This document shows positions 53,300 through 61,295 of a stretch of 64,000 nucleotides of DNA, one piece after another. The translations under genes and the position numbers were made by a program. The notes below the pieces were generated by a model that saw nothing but the letters and a program-made list of their open reading frames with translations, was not told where the DNA came from and ran no database searches. This DNA is from Lachnospiraceae bacterium (GTDB taxonomy: Bacteria; Bacillota; Clostridia; Lachnospirales; Lachnospiraceae), in assembly GCA_910575775.1 (NCBI GenBank), contig CAJTEY010000007.1, forward strand, positions 62,001-126,000, given 5' to 3'. Numbering within the stretch: the stretch's first letter is position 1; each line of letters opens with the position of its first letter.

Positions 53300-54037
53300 C
53301 TATTCACTCATCTCTTTGATCGCGTCCAGAAGCCGGTCCTGAAATACGCTGCGTTCTTCCTGCTTTTCAAGCTGGCGGTATATGCTGCCATCTTTCAACA
53401 AAATCACCCTGTCGCAGAAGGACGCGGAAAAACTGTCGTGGGTCACCATGAAAATCGTGGCATTCATTTTCTGTTTCGCATGGATAAACGTCTCGATCAC
53501 CGCCCGGCTGGACTTGGAATCCAGATTTCCCGTCGGCTCATCCGCCAGAATAATGAGCGGATTGTTGATCAGACTCCGGGCCACCGCCGCCCGCTGTTTC
53601 TCACCGCCGGATATTTCCGCCGGATATTTATTCAGAATATGCACGATGCCAAACATGGCCGCAAGCTGATCTGCCAACTTTTCTGCCTCCTGCCCCACCT
53701 CTTCCTGCACAATACGGGGCACCAGAATGTTTTCCCGGATCGTCAGCCCGTCCAGGAGCATAAAGTCCTGAAATACAAACCCGATCTTCGTATTTCTGAC
53801 CCTTGCCAGTTCCTCCTCATTCATCCCTGCCAGCTCCATGCCACCCAGCCTGATGTTTCCTTTGTCAAAGGGAATATAACAGGAAATACAGTTTAACAGC
53901 GTGGTTTTTCCGGAGCCCGACGGCCCCATGACCGCCACGAACTCCCCCTGTGGTACATGGAAATCAATTCCCTTCAACACCTCATATTTGTTTTTGCCTG
54001 TCTCGTAAGATTTGTACAGCTCTTTCACATACAGCAT
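53300..54037 (-). CDS. BceA-like ABC transporter ATP-binding protein
   Basis: 245 residues from MLYVKELYKSYETGKNKYEVLKG split after K20, chosen for AAGGAGG eight bases upstream. MacB/LolD type: Walker A GPSGSGKTT, Q-loop FVFQDFMLLDGL, signature ISGGEKQRAAVARSL, Walker B LIILADEPTGNLDS, VTHDSFSASFCD. Energises the FtsX-type permease encoded next; divergent from a LytTR/GHKL regulator pair. Confidence 0.95.
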   Translation of the reverse strand: MLYVKELYKSYETGKNKYEVLKGIDFHVPQGEFVAVMGPSGSGKTTLLNCISCYIPFDKGNIRLGGMELAGMNEEELARVRNTKIGFVFQDFMLLDGLTIRENILVPRIVQEEVGQEAEKLADQLAAMFGIVHILNKYPAEISGGEKQRAAVARSLINNPLIILADEPTGNLDSKSSRAVIETFIHAKQKMNATIFMVTHDSFSASFCDRVILLKDGSIYRQLEKQEERSVFQDRLLDAIKEMSE

Positions 54038-54187
54038 AACTGTGTCCTCCTTTTTACTGGCGGAATGGAATGCCTGTTTCCCTTCCCGCTGACTTTCTGC
54101 AAAGTTACCTCGCATGGCAGATTTGCATAATAAGCATACTACAAATACCGCCCGCCAAAGATGCGGCTGTCATTCCTGACAGTCCGC

Positions 54188-54249
54188 ATGTAAAGTTTGA
54201 CCGAATTTTACACATGATGTAAAGTTTAGACTGATTGGATGTAAAGTTT
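54188..54249. promoter_or_regulatory. three direct repeats, probable LytTR operator
   Basis: ATGTAAAGTTT occurs at 54188-54198, 54217-54227 and 54239-54249. The second and third are 22 bp apart (two helical turns), typical for LytTR dimers. An inverted TTTACA-N5-TGTAAA (54207-54223) overlaps. The sites lie between the divergent BceAB-like operon and the LytTR regulator gene. Confidence 0.75.
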
Positions 54250-54282
54250 GGAAAGACCGGGCAGGACTGTCTCTTAAAAATA

Positions 54283-54291
54283 TGGTAAAAT
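54283..54291 (+). promoter_or_regulatory. extended -10 promoter of the LytTR/GHKL operon
   Basis: TGGTAAAAT with no good -35; the last LytTR repeat ends about 35 bp upstream, which fits activation by the regulator itself. Confidence 0.5.
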
Positions 54292-54356
54292 ATCTGCGAT
54301 GGCATGCAGGCGGTCTGCGCCATGCCATTTACCGTAAGACGGAAGGAGAGATCCAT

Positions 54357-55073
54357 ATGCTGCGAATCGCAATCTGTGATGATGAGACGGATGCAAGGGA
54401 CGCCCTGCGCATCCAACTGGAAAAATTACTGATCGAGGACTGTGAGTCGATCGTCTACGAATTTTCTTCGGGCACAAACGCCGCCTCGTGGCTTAAAAAA
54501 CATCCGAACGAAATCGACCTGCTTTTTCTGGACGTGGAAATGAAGGGGTTAAACGGCATGGAAACCGCTGAAGAAATCAGAATGTTTGACGAACAGATCC
54601 TCATCGTCTTTGTGACGGGCTACTCTGATTATGTCTTTGACGGCTATCGGGTGGGCGCACTGGATTACCTGATGAAGCCGGTCCGGGAAGAAAAGCTGCA
54701 GCAGTTAATCGGACGTGTGCGGGCCAAATCGGCACAGGAGGAATCCCGTACCTTTACTCTGAAAAACATAGACGGCACATGGCGTTTTTTCTACTCCGAC
54801 ATCCTCTACTTCTATTCCGACAGACGGAAAGTCATTCTGGTGACCGCCAAAGGTACGTATCCTTTTTATGCCAGACTGGATGAAATCGCAGCCAGACTGT
54901 CCGCCGGTTTCGTGCGGATTCATCAGCGCTATCTGATCAATCCGGCTCATGTGGACTACCTCGGCAGCGATTCTGTGACCGTCCTCGGGCAGGAACTTCC
55001 ATGCAGCAGAAAATACCGGGAGGCCGCCCTGCAAAAAATAGCCAAATCTATGATGGGAGATACTTTCAAATGA
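54357..55073 (+). CDS. LytTR-type response regulator
   Basis: 238 residues from MLRIAICDDETDARDAL, chosen for AAGGAGAG upstream. Receiver (1-120) with acidic ICDDE, phospho-Asp in LLFLDVEMKGLNGMET and the Lys of YLMKPVREEKL. LytTR DNA-binding domain at about 135-235 (FFYSDILYFYSDRRKVIL; FVRIHQRYLINPAHVDYL; VLGQELPCSRKYREA). Its stop overlaps the kinase start by four bases. Probably controls the divergent BceAB-like operon and itself. Confidence 0.95.
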   Translation: MLRIAICDDETDARDALRIQLEKLLIEDCESIVYEFSSGTNAASWLKKHPNEIDLLFLDVEMKGLNGMETAEEIRMFDEQILIVFVTGYSDYVFDGYRVGALDYLMKPVREEKLQQLIGRVRAKSAQEESRTFTLKNIDGTWRFFYSDILYFYSDRRKVILVTAKGTYPFYARLDEIAARLSAGFVRIHQRYLINPAHVDYLGSDSVTVLGQELPCSRKYREAALQKIAKSMMGDTFK

Positions 55074-56467
55074 TAACCCTGCTGAATATCCTGCACTTGT
55101 CCGCCATCCTGCTTTCCGGCTGGCTGATTATGCACGCCATGTCATATCTGATTGCACTTTCCGAAAAAAGAGGCAGACGTTTTCTGCTTTTCGGGGGCTG
55201 TATGCTGCTGTGCACTATGATCATCTTTATTGGGGATCCCTTTAATATTCTGGCAACCACTCCCGTTTTTCTGGTTATCGTATTTCTATCCTGCAAGGGC
55301 ACGTTCTGGCAAAAAGTAACCATCGGGCTTCTGTTTTCCAGCACAATCTTTTCCTTCAGCGCCCTGCGGGATAACTATATCCACGATCTTCTGTTTCCGC
55401 CGGGACAGCTTGGAATCAGCATGATCATTTTTGGAGGCAGCGATGTCAACCATACTCTGGACGGGACATGGATGCTGACCGAACACGGCTACCACGTTTC
55501 CAGCCTGTTCACTCTGCCCTTTGCGCTGCTCCTCTTTCTTTACACGAAAAAAAATGCGCCCGATAAGGACTATGTCCTCTCAGACAGCATGTGGCGGTTA
55601 CTGCTCTTTCTCACGTTCATTCCCCTTGGCATTGTAATGACCGTGGTCACCCTGCTTCGCCACTATGATTACTGTGTAAATGCTATGGCGCATCGGGAAT
55701 ATGCCGTTTTACTGCTGATTGCCCTGTTTGCCTTCATCTGTCTGCTCTGGTGCGTCACGGTTCTGGCAAAACAGCGGAAACTGGAACAGCAGGGCATGTT
55801 CGCGGAGATCAACCGCAGATATTACGAAACGATGGAGCAGCAGCATTTTGAACTCCGGCGTTTAAAGCACGATCTAGCCAACCACATTCAGGTCTTGTCC
55901 TCCCTGCCCGAAGAAAAACGGGCGGCCTACGCCGAGGAATTGTCCGGCAACACGGCGCTCTCCCAATCCTTCACTTACTGTGGGGATTCCACCGTCAACG
56001 CCGTGCTGACCGTCAAGAAAAGCGCGATGGACCGATGCCGCATCCGTCTTGAAATGGATGTGAAAATTCCCGCGCCGCTCCCCTACGACAAAACGGATCT
56101 CTGCGCCCTGTACGCCAACGCCCTTGACAACGCTGTGGAAGCATGCATGAAGCTGGATGAAACGCAGAGAAAAATTTCTCTGAAATGCAGGGCAGACAAA
56201 GGCCTGTTCTGTCTGGAGGTATGCAATCCCGACCCGGAACCGAAAAACGCCCGCCCACAAGCCGAAAAGCAGGCGGCTTCCATGTCTGGAAAGCCGTTGA
56301 CGCACGGTCTGATTCTGCCTACCTCGAAAGAGGATAAAAGAAATCACGGCTTAGGGCTGAAAAGCATCCATGAAATTGTGACAAGGTATCACGGTCATCT
56401 GGAAATCAAGATCGAGAACGGGGTATTCGATCTGTTTCTGTATCTTCCTCTGGCAAGAAACCTTTAA
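55070..56467 (+). CDS. GHKL sensor histidine kinase, AgrC-like
   Basis: 465 residues from MITLLNILHLSAILLSG, overlapping the regulator stop as ATGA. Six or seven transmembrane helices in the first 240 residues, with one longer external loop. The cytoplasmic part has the His-containing FELRRLKHDLANHIQVLSSL (LKHD motif of this family). A GHKL ATPase follows: LYANALDNAVEACMKLD (N box) and KRNHGLGLKSIHEIV (G box). Partner of the LytTR regulator. Confidence 0.93.
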   Translation: MITLLNILHLSAILLSGWLIMHAMSYLIALSEKRGRRFLLFGGCMLLCTMIIFIGDPFNILATTPVFLVIVFLSCKGTFWQKVTIGLLFSSTIFSFSALRDNYIHDLLFPPGQLGISMIIFGGSDVNHTLDGTWMLTEHGYHVSSLFTLPFALLLFLYTKKNAPDKDYVLSDSMWRLLLFLTFIPLGIVMTVVTLLRHYDYCVNAMAHREYAVLLLIALFAFICLLWCVTVLAKQRKLEQQGMFAEINRRYYETMEQQHFELRRLKHDLANHIQVLSSLPEEKRAAYAEELSGNTALSQSFTYCGDSTVNAVLTVKKSAMDRCRIRLEMDVKIPAPLPYDKTDLCALYANALDNAVEACMKLDETQRKISLKCRADKGLFCLEVCNPDPEPKNARPQAEKQAASMSGKPLTHGLILPTSKEDKRNHGLGLKSIHEIVTRYHGHLEIKIENGVFDLFLYLPLARNL

Positions 56468-56496
56468 ATAAATGCAGCGGCAGTCTGTCGCTGCAT

Positions 56497-57546
56497 TCAT
56501 TCCGCATCAGCCTGCTGCCCCGGCGTACCGTTCTGAAAGCTTTGTACTTCCTCTGCAATCAGCATGACATGGTCGTCCCATGACTCATAACCCTCCTGCC
56601 CACGCCGGTCTGTCACCTCAAACCGGGCAGTCAGAAATTCTCCCAGATAATCGGAAAATTTGCACCCGCCCCAGTAATTCAAATGAGAATCATCGTTAAA
56701 GTCCCGTGTAAAATCAAGTCCCATTTCATCATAATACTCGTTAAAATCAACAAAGGTGATCCCCTCCGCCTCCGCGATCTCTTCTATCTGATTGTAGGTA
56801 AGCTTATCCTCCGCCGTCAGCACATAGGGCGCCGCCATCAAGACAAGTTTGCTGCCCTTTTTCTTCGTATAACTGATAATCCTGCGAAGATACTTTTCGG
56901 ATTTCTCTGTCAATCCTCCTTTTTCAGTCTCCGAAATTTCCGGCTTTGTCTGCGGCGTCCGCTGCCAATAGGGTGTATATCCTTTGAAGTCTTCCTTTTC
57001 CCTGCTGTTCCAGAAGAAATTGTTAAAGTCATCCCTCTCCAGATCATCGTATCTGCTGTGATAAATGGAGAAGGACGGAAAGTATTGAAAAAATCTTGAT
57101 TTTTCCACACTGGCAGCCATCATGCCCAATTTATTGACCGAGAAACGCATCCCCAGAATATTTTCCGATATCCAGTCGTACTGATAATCCTCCTTGTATC
57201 TGGCTGGCGAGTATAAGTCCAGTACGATCACCTGCGGGGTCTGGTATTTATATAATTCTTTCAGATAATAGTAAGTCATCCAGAGAGGCTGCTGCGCCCC
57301 GCTGTAATCATATGCCGCTATCCCATACTCTTCCCAAAGCAGGGCTGTGTTCACATTACAATGAATATGGCTACTTCCCATCATCATTACATCGATCGAA
57401 TGTTCAGGCTGCCAGTACAGCCCCTCCAGCTGATTGATCCCATGCCCGGACTTTACCCGCAAAACGCTTGATGTCAGATAAATCGTCACTATAAGCAAAA
57501 GCAGGAATCCTGCTCTGAGCAGATTCTTTTTCATCCCTGTTCTCAT
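56497..57546 (-). CDS. SGNH-fold membrane-anchored protein of an O-acylation pair
   Basis: 349 residues; one N-terminal transmembrane helix (about 9-27) and an extracytoplasmic domain. SGNH-like landmarks: VMMMGSSHIHCNVN (block I Ser) and DFNDDSHLNYWGGCKFSDYLGEF (block V Asp-x-x-His), as in DltD/AlgX-like partners of MBOAT proteins. The C-terminal 40 residues are hydrophilic. AGGA lies just before the start. It follows the MBOAT gene by 16 bp and probably transfers or removes acyl groups on an extracellular polymer; substrate unknown. Confidence 0.85.
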   Translation of the reverse strand: MRTGMKKNLLRAGFLLLLIVTIYLTSSVLRVKSGHGINQLEGLYWQPEHSIDVMMMGSSHIHCNVNTALLWEEYGIAAYDYSGAQQPLWMTYYYLKELYKYQTPQVIVLDLYSPARYKEDYQYDWISENILGMRFSVNKLGMMAASVEKSRFFQYFPSFSIYHSRYDDLERDDFNNFFWNSREKEDFKGYTPYWQRTPQTKPEISETEKGGLTEKSEKYLRRIISYTKKKGSKLVLMAAPYVLTAEDKLTYNQIEEIAEAEGITFVDFNEYYDEMGLDFTRDFNDDSHLNYWGGCKFSDYLGEFLTARFEVTDRRGQEGYESWDDHVMLIAEEVQSFQNGTPGQQADAE

Positions 57547-57562
57547 CTCTTCCTATTCCCTT

Positions 57563-58987
57563 CTAAAAGCGCATGTAAATAAACTGCTCCGTATGATAGC
57601 CTGCCCCATAAATGCCAAAAATAAAAATAGCTGTCAGAAGCAGATAGAACACCAGATACCTCTTTCCGTTGTTCTTTTGCTGGATCAATATCGGAAGTTC
57701 CATTTTTGTACGATCACACAGTCTGTCCGCCAGCCAGACAATAAAAATCCCGCTGACCCCGATCCCGATCTCAACTTCGTTTAATTGCAGGCTTTCCGCC
57801 GCCTGTCTCATACGTTCCGGCCACAGTCCCGCCGTCGCCATCTGGCGGATATAACGAAATGCACCGTCCAGACTGTCTGCCCGGAAAAAGATCCATGCAA
57901 ACCCTGCCAGCCAGAAGGTGAGTATCCTGCTTTTGACTCTTTGTCCCGTAAGTGAATCGGCGAGGAGATACATCCCATGCAAAAACCCCCATACCAGAAA
58001 ATGCATTCCTGCCCCGTGCCATGCGCCGCATACAAGAAACACAATCAAAATATTAAGATTCTTCCTAAAGCGCCCCTTCCTGTTTCCCCCCAGGGGAATA
58101 TAAATATAGTCCCGAAGCCATCCGCTTAAGGAAATATGCCATCTTCGCCAAAACTCCTGAATGTTTTTCGCCCTGTACGGCGCTCTGAAATTCTCCTGAA
58201 GCTCTATCCCAAACAGCTTTGCACAGCCTGCCGCAATATAGGAATATCCGGCAAAATCACAGTAAATCTGAATCGAATACATCAGAACTCCAAGCAGTAG
58301 CCAAAAACTATCAAACTCTTCCGGCTCCGCAAACAACGGATTGACCAGCCGGCCCAGCCTGTCCGCCACCACCAGCTTCATAAAATACCCCCAAAGCATA
58401 TATGTGAAAGCAGCAGACAGCCTTCCTCGGTTCCAAAATCTGACCTCTTCCAGTTTTTTCATCTGCGGAAGAAATGCCTCTCCCCGCTCGATCGGGCCAC
58501 TGACAAACTTTGGAAAAAAGGACAGATAACAGGCAAGATGTCCAAACTTTCTTTCCGCCGCAATTCTGTGTTTATATACATCCACCAGATAACCAATCGC
58601 CTGAAATGAGTAAAAGGACAGGCCTGCCGGCATCATTAGATTTTTTAGCATACGCTCCGAAATTCTGTCCGTAAGACCAAAACAGTCAGCCAGATATCCC
58701 GTGTATTTGTATACCGCCAGCAAAAAAGTCAGACCCCATACCGCTGCAAAAGTGATCCTTCCCGCCTTTTTGCAAGCGCCTTTGTCCCGGAGTTTTTCGA
58801 TATAAGCAGCCATGAAATAGGTAACTGACGTAATCGCAATCAGAATAATCAGCGACCTTAGTTCCATATAAGCGCAGAACACATAGCCGGCCGCCAAAAG
58901 TACACCGGAACGCCATTTTGCAGGTAGCAGAAAAAAAGCTGGTACAGTCATCCCCAGCAGAAGCAGGAAAAATTTTGATAAAAACAC
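57563..58987 (-). CDS. MBOAT-family O-acyltransferase (AlgI/DltB-like)
   Basis: 474 residues with a GTG start (VFLSKFFLLLLGMTVPAFF), chosen because GGAGG lies seven bases before it; the frame also opens at an upstream GTG at 59047 without a site. About eleven transmembrane helices. MBOAT landmarks: FYSFQAIGYLVDVYKHR, FPKFVSGPIER, QIYCDFAGYSYIAAGCAKLFG, FWRRWHISLSGWLRDYIYIP and the catalytic His in VCGAWHGAGMHFLVWG. Moves acyl groups across the membrane to a cell-surface polymer with the SGNH partner encoded next. Confidence 0.94.
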   Translation of the reverse strand: MFLSKFFLLLLGMTVPAFFLLPAKWRSGVLLAAGYVFCAYMELRSLIILIAITSVTYFMAAYIEKLRDKGACKKAGRITFAAVWGLTFLLAVYKYTGYLADCFGLTDRISERMLKNLMMPAGLSFYSFQAIGYLVDVYKHRIAAERKFGHLACYLSFFPKFVSGPIERGEAFLPQMKKLEEVRFWNRGRLSAAFTYMLWGYFMKLVVADRLGRLVNPLFAEPEEFDSFWLLLGVLMYSIQIYCDFAGYSYIAAGCAKLFGIELQENFRAPYRAKNIQEFWRRWHISLSGWLRDYIYIPLGGNRKGRFRKNLNILIVFLVCGAWHGAGMHFLVWGFLHGMYLLADSLTGQRVKSRILTFWLAGFAWIFFRADSLDGAFRYIRQMATAGLWPERMRQAAESLQLNEVEIGIGVSGIFIVWLADRLCDRTKMELPILIQQKNNGKRYLVFYLLLTAIFIFGIYGAGYHTEQFIYMRF

Positions 58988-59169
58988 CCTGATTCCTCCT
59001 ATGATATTTTCGAGTCCCGTCCACTTTTCTGCCGCCTGTCTTCTCACAGAAACTGCATTTCCGTATCCGCATTTCTATCTGCCTGACACACAAAAGCAGT
59101 TCCCTTAAAAGCTTGGCTTTTACACAGCCAGTCCCTCTTCGAACCGGCTATCCGCTTCAAACTATTAAC

Positions 59170-59197
59170 AGTATAACAAAAAATCGCCCTTTTATAA
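59170..59197 (-). promoter_or_regulatory. putative promoter of the MBOAT/SGNH operon
   Basis: Minus strand TTATAA, 16-bp spacer, TATACT, giving a leader of about 175 nt before the GTG start. Confidence 0.4.
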
Positions 59198-59244
59198 TGA
59201 AATTCTCTAAAATTAATAAAAAAATAAGAATCGATATCACTGAC

Positions 59245-59982
59245 TCACAGCATAAAGATCTGTCTTTTGCTGAACGCGTATTCAAGGTATTGATTTTTTA
59301 TCTGGGAGCACTTCCCATGCGGAATGGGAATTTCCACATGATTATCCATTGTAATCGCCCGATACGAAATATTCTGGATGAACTCCATGTTCACCAGAAA
59401 TGACCGGTGCGGATGCAGAAAGTTTTTATAAGATGCAAGTTTACTGCACAGTATATTCATACTTCCCACACTTTCCAGCACCTTTCCGTTTTCCAGATGA
59501 AACATCAGATTCCGTCCTACCACTTCACAGTATAAAAGCTTATCCAGATGGATCCGTGTGATCCCGCTCTTGCTGTGCAGAATCAGACTATACTGTCTTG
59601 CCTTTTCGCATTCTGAAATCACAGATCGTAGCAGACGGTACAGATTTTCCTCACTGACAGGCTTCATCTGATAGAAATACGCTCCTACCGTATAAGCTTC
59701 CAAAGCGAACTCACTGGAGGATGTCAAAAAAATAATCTTTACCGCCTCATCATACTGGCGGATTTCCCTTGCCACGCTTATGCCGTCCGCTCCCGGCATA
59801 ATCACATCCAGAACCAGAACATCCAGACGCAGTCCGCTTTTTATCTCAGCCAGAAGCTCTAACGGACTGTGAAATAGAGAATACTCTATCTGCTGATAAT
59901 ATTTCGTACGAAATTGATCCATCAATCCCAGGATCTCGTCAAGTACCGTCAGGTCATCATCGCAAAATGCTATCCTTATCAT
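59245..59982 (-). CDS. LytTR-type response regulator without adjacent kinase
   Basis: 245 residues from MIRIAFCDDDLTVLDE; an ATG four codons upstream is an equal alternative since no start has an ideal ribosome site. Receiver (1-120) with FCDDD, phospho-Asp in VLVLDVIMPGADGIS and YQMKPVSEENL. LytTR domain at about 140-240 (IHLDKLLYCEVVGRNLMF; FLHPHRSFLVNMEFIQNI; IPIPHGKCSQIK). No kinase is beside it. It lies upstream of the MBOAT/SGNH genes in the same direction and may regulate them (inference). Confidence 0.92.
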   Translation of the reverse strand: MIRIAFCDDDLTVLDEILGLMDQFRTKYYQQIEYSLFHSPLELLAEIKSGLRLDVLVLDVIMPGADGISVAREIRQYDEAVKIIFLTSSSEFALEAYTVGAYFYQMKPVSEENLYRLLRSVISECEKARQYSLILHSKSGITRIHLDKLLYCEVVGRNLMFHLENGKVLESVGSMNILCSKLASYKNFLHPHRSFLVNMEFIQNISYRAITMDNHVEIPIPHGKCSQIKNQYLEYAFSKRQIFML

Positions 59983-60305
59983 GTTAACAGTCATCCCTTC
60001 TTATATGTATGGTATGGAATCCGCCTCTTGACGCAATGATAATTTCTCAATAAAATATCCAACATGCTAATCAGACAAATGCGGTTCCATGTACATAAAT
60101 ACTGTACCAAAAAAAAGACTTCAAAAACTGTTTCCGGCGCAAAATGCACGTTAAAAGGTACAATTAAACAGTAACCGGGCTTGGAAACCCGATTTAGAAT
60201 TTTTCATATTCTTTCCCCTCTTTGCATATACTTTAAAAACCGAGTGCGCACCACCGTTTTTCCTATCGCACTATTATGGAAGTCATATATGAAAGAGGAT
60301 CCTTT
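59983..60305. other. intergenic region between LytTR and bile salt hydrolase genes
   Basis: About 320 bp holding divergent control regions; no open frame is credible. Visible elements: inverted repeat GTACA-N7-TGTAC at 60091-60107, CGGG-N8-CCCG near 60175-60190 and a palindromic GTGCGCAC near 60245. None could be tied to a specific promoter with confidence. Confidence 0.5.
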
Positions 60306-61283
60306 ATGTGTACAAGTATTGCTATGAATACCGAAGACTTTTATTTTGGACGCACAATGGATATCGAGTATTCTTTCGGTGAAAAAGTCGTTTTCACACC
60401 AAGAAATTATCCCATATCCTTCCGCAAAAATGACACCCTTCACAGACATTACGCCATGCTTGGAATGGCCAGCGTAATGGAAAACTATCCGCTCTACGCG
60501 GAAGCGGTAAATGAGCGGGGACTGTGCATCGCCGGCCTGAATTTTCCCGACAATGCCTATTATCCCCAGAAAGAAGACCCTGTCCGGCATAATGTGTCAC
60601 CCTTTGAGCTGATCCTGTGGCTGTGCGCCAAATGCGCTTCTGTCACGGACGTAAAAGCGCTTATGGCTTCCACCCATCTGATAAGCATTCCGTTCAATGA
60701 CGACCTGCCGCTGACACCGCTGCACTGGCATATCGCAGACAGAGAGCATTCCATTGTTCTGGAATCCACACAAAACGGGCTGGAGCTATACGACAACCCT
60801 GTGGGAGTACTGACCAATAATCCAGGATTCCATTTTCAGACCACCAACCTGTGCCAGTATATGAATCTGACCACAGCCTGTCCGCAAAACTGTTTCAGCA
60901 ATATAAAAAGCCTTGTCCCTTTCGGACAAGGCTTAGGCAGCTTTGGTCTGCCGGGTGACTACTCTCCCGCTTCACGTTTTGTAAAAGCAGCTTACCTCTC
61001 CATGAATTCCGTCTGTGAAAAGGATGAGATGAGCAGCGTCTCTCAATTATTTCATATTCTGGATTCTGTCTCCATGATTCGTGGAAGTGTCGTAACCAAG
61101 CAGGAGCATTACGACACCACCACCTACGCTTGCTGCATGAACGCCACAAAGGGCAGATATTACTATAAAACCTACGCCAACTCGCAGCTTACCGCAGTCG
61201 ACCTCCTCCATGAAAATCTGGATGCGCAAGCGCTGAAAACCTATCCTCTGGTGACAGAGCCGCAGATTTCATGGGCCAACTGA
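60306..61283 (+). CDS. bsh: conjugated bile acid hydrolase (choloylglycine hydrolase)
   Basis: 325 residues from MCTSIAMNTEDFYFGRTMDI, chosen so that Cys2 becomes the N-terminal nucleophile after Met removal; GAGGA lies before it. Ntn-hydrolase that cuts the amide of glyco- and tauro-conjugated bile acids. Conserved residues fit: Cys2, Arg and Asp in FGRTMDIEYSFG, Asn in IAGLNFPDNAYY (Asn at the position that is usually Tyr in penicillin acylases), Asn in LTNNPGFHFQ, and Arg in SPASRFVKAAYLSM. Cytoplasmic. Monocistronic; suggests a gut habitat. Its coding sequence contains a perfect terminator-like hairpin for the other strand (60902-60934). Confidence 0.94.
   Translation: MCTSIAMNTEDFYFGRTMDIEYSFGEKVVFTPRNYPISFRKNDTLHRHYAMLGMASVMENYPLYAEAVNERGLCIAGLNFPDNAYYPQKEDPVRHNVSPFELILWLCAKCASVTDVKALMASTHLISIPFNDDLPLTPLHWHIADREHSIVLESTQNGLELYDNPVGVLTNNPGFHFQTTNLCQYMNLTTACPQNCFSNIKSLVPFGQGLGSFGLPGDYSPASRFVKAAYLSMNSVCEKDEMSSVSQLFHILDSVSMIRGSVVTKQEHYDTTTYACCMNATKGRYYYKTYANSQLTAVDLLHENLDAQALKTYPLVTEPQISWAN
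60902..60934 (-). terminator. intrinsic terminator of the chemoreceptor, inside bsh
   Basis: AAGCCTTGTCC-N5-GGACAAGGCTT, a perfect 11-bp stem followed on the minus strand by TTTTTAT. It lies within the bsh reading frame, 360 bp beyond the stop codon of the convergent chemoreceptor gene. Only 12 bp separate the two genes, and they hold no other terminator. Confidence 0.75.
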
Positions 61284-61295
61284 CATACGATTTTC

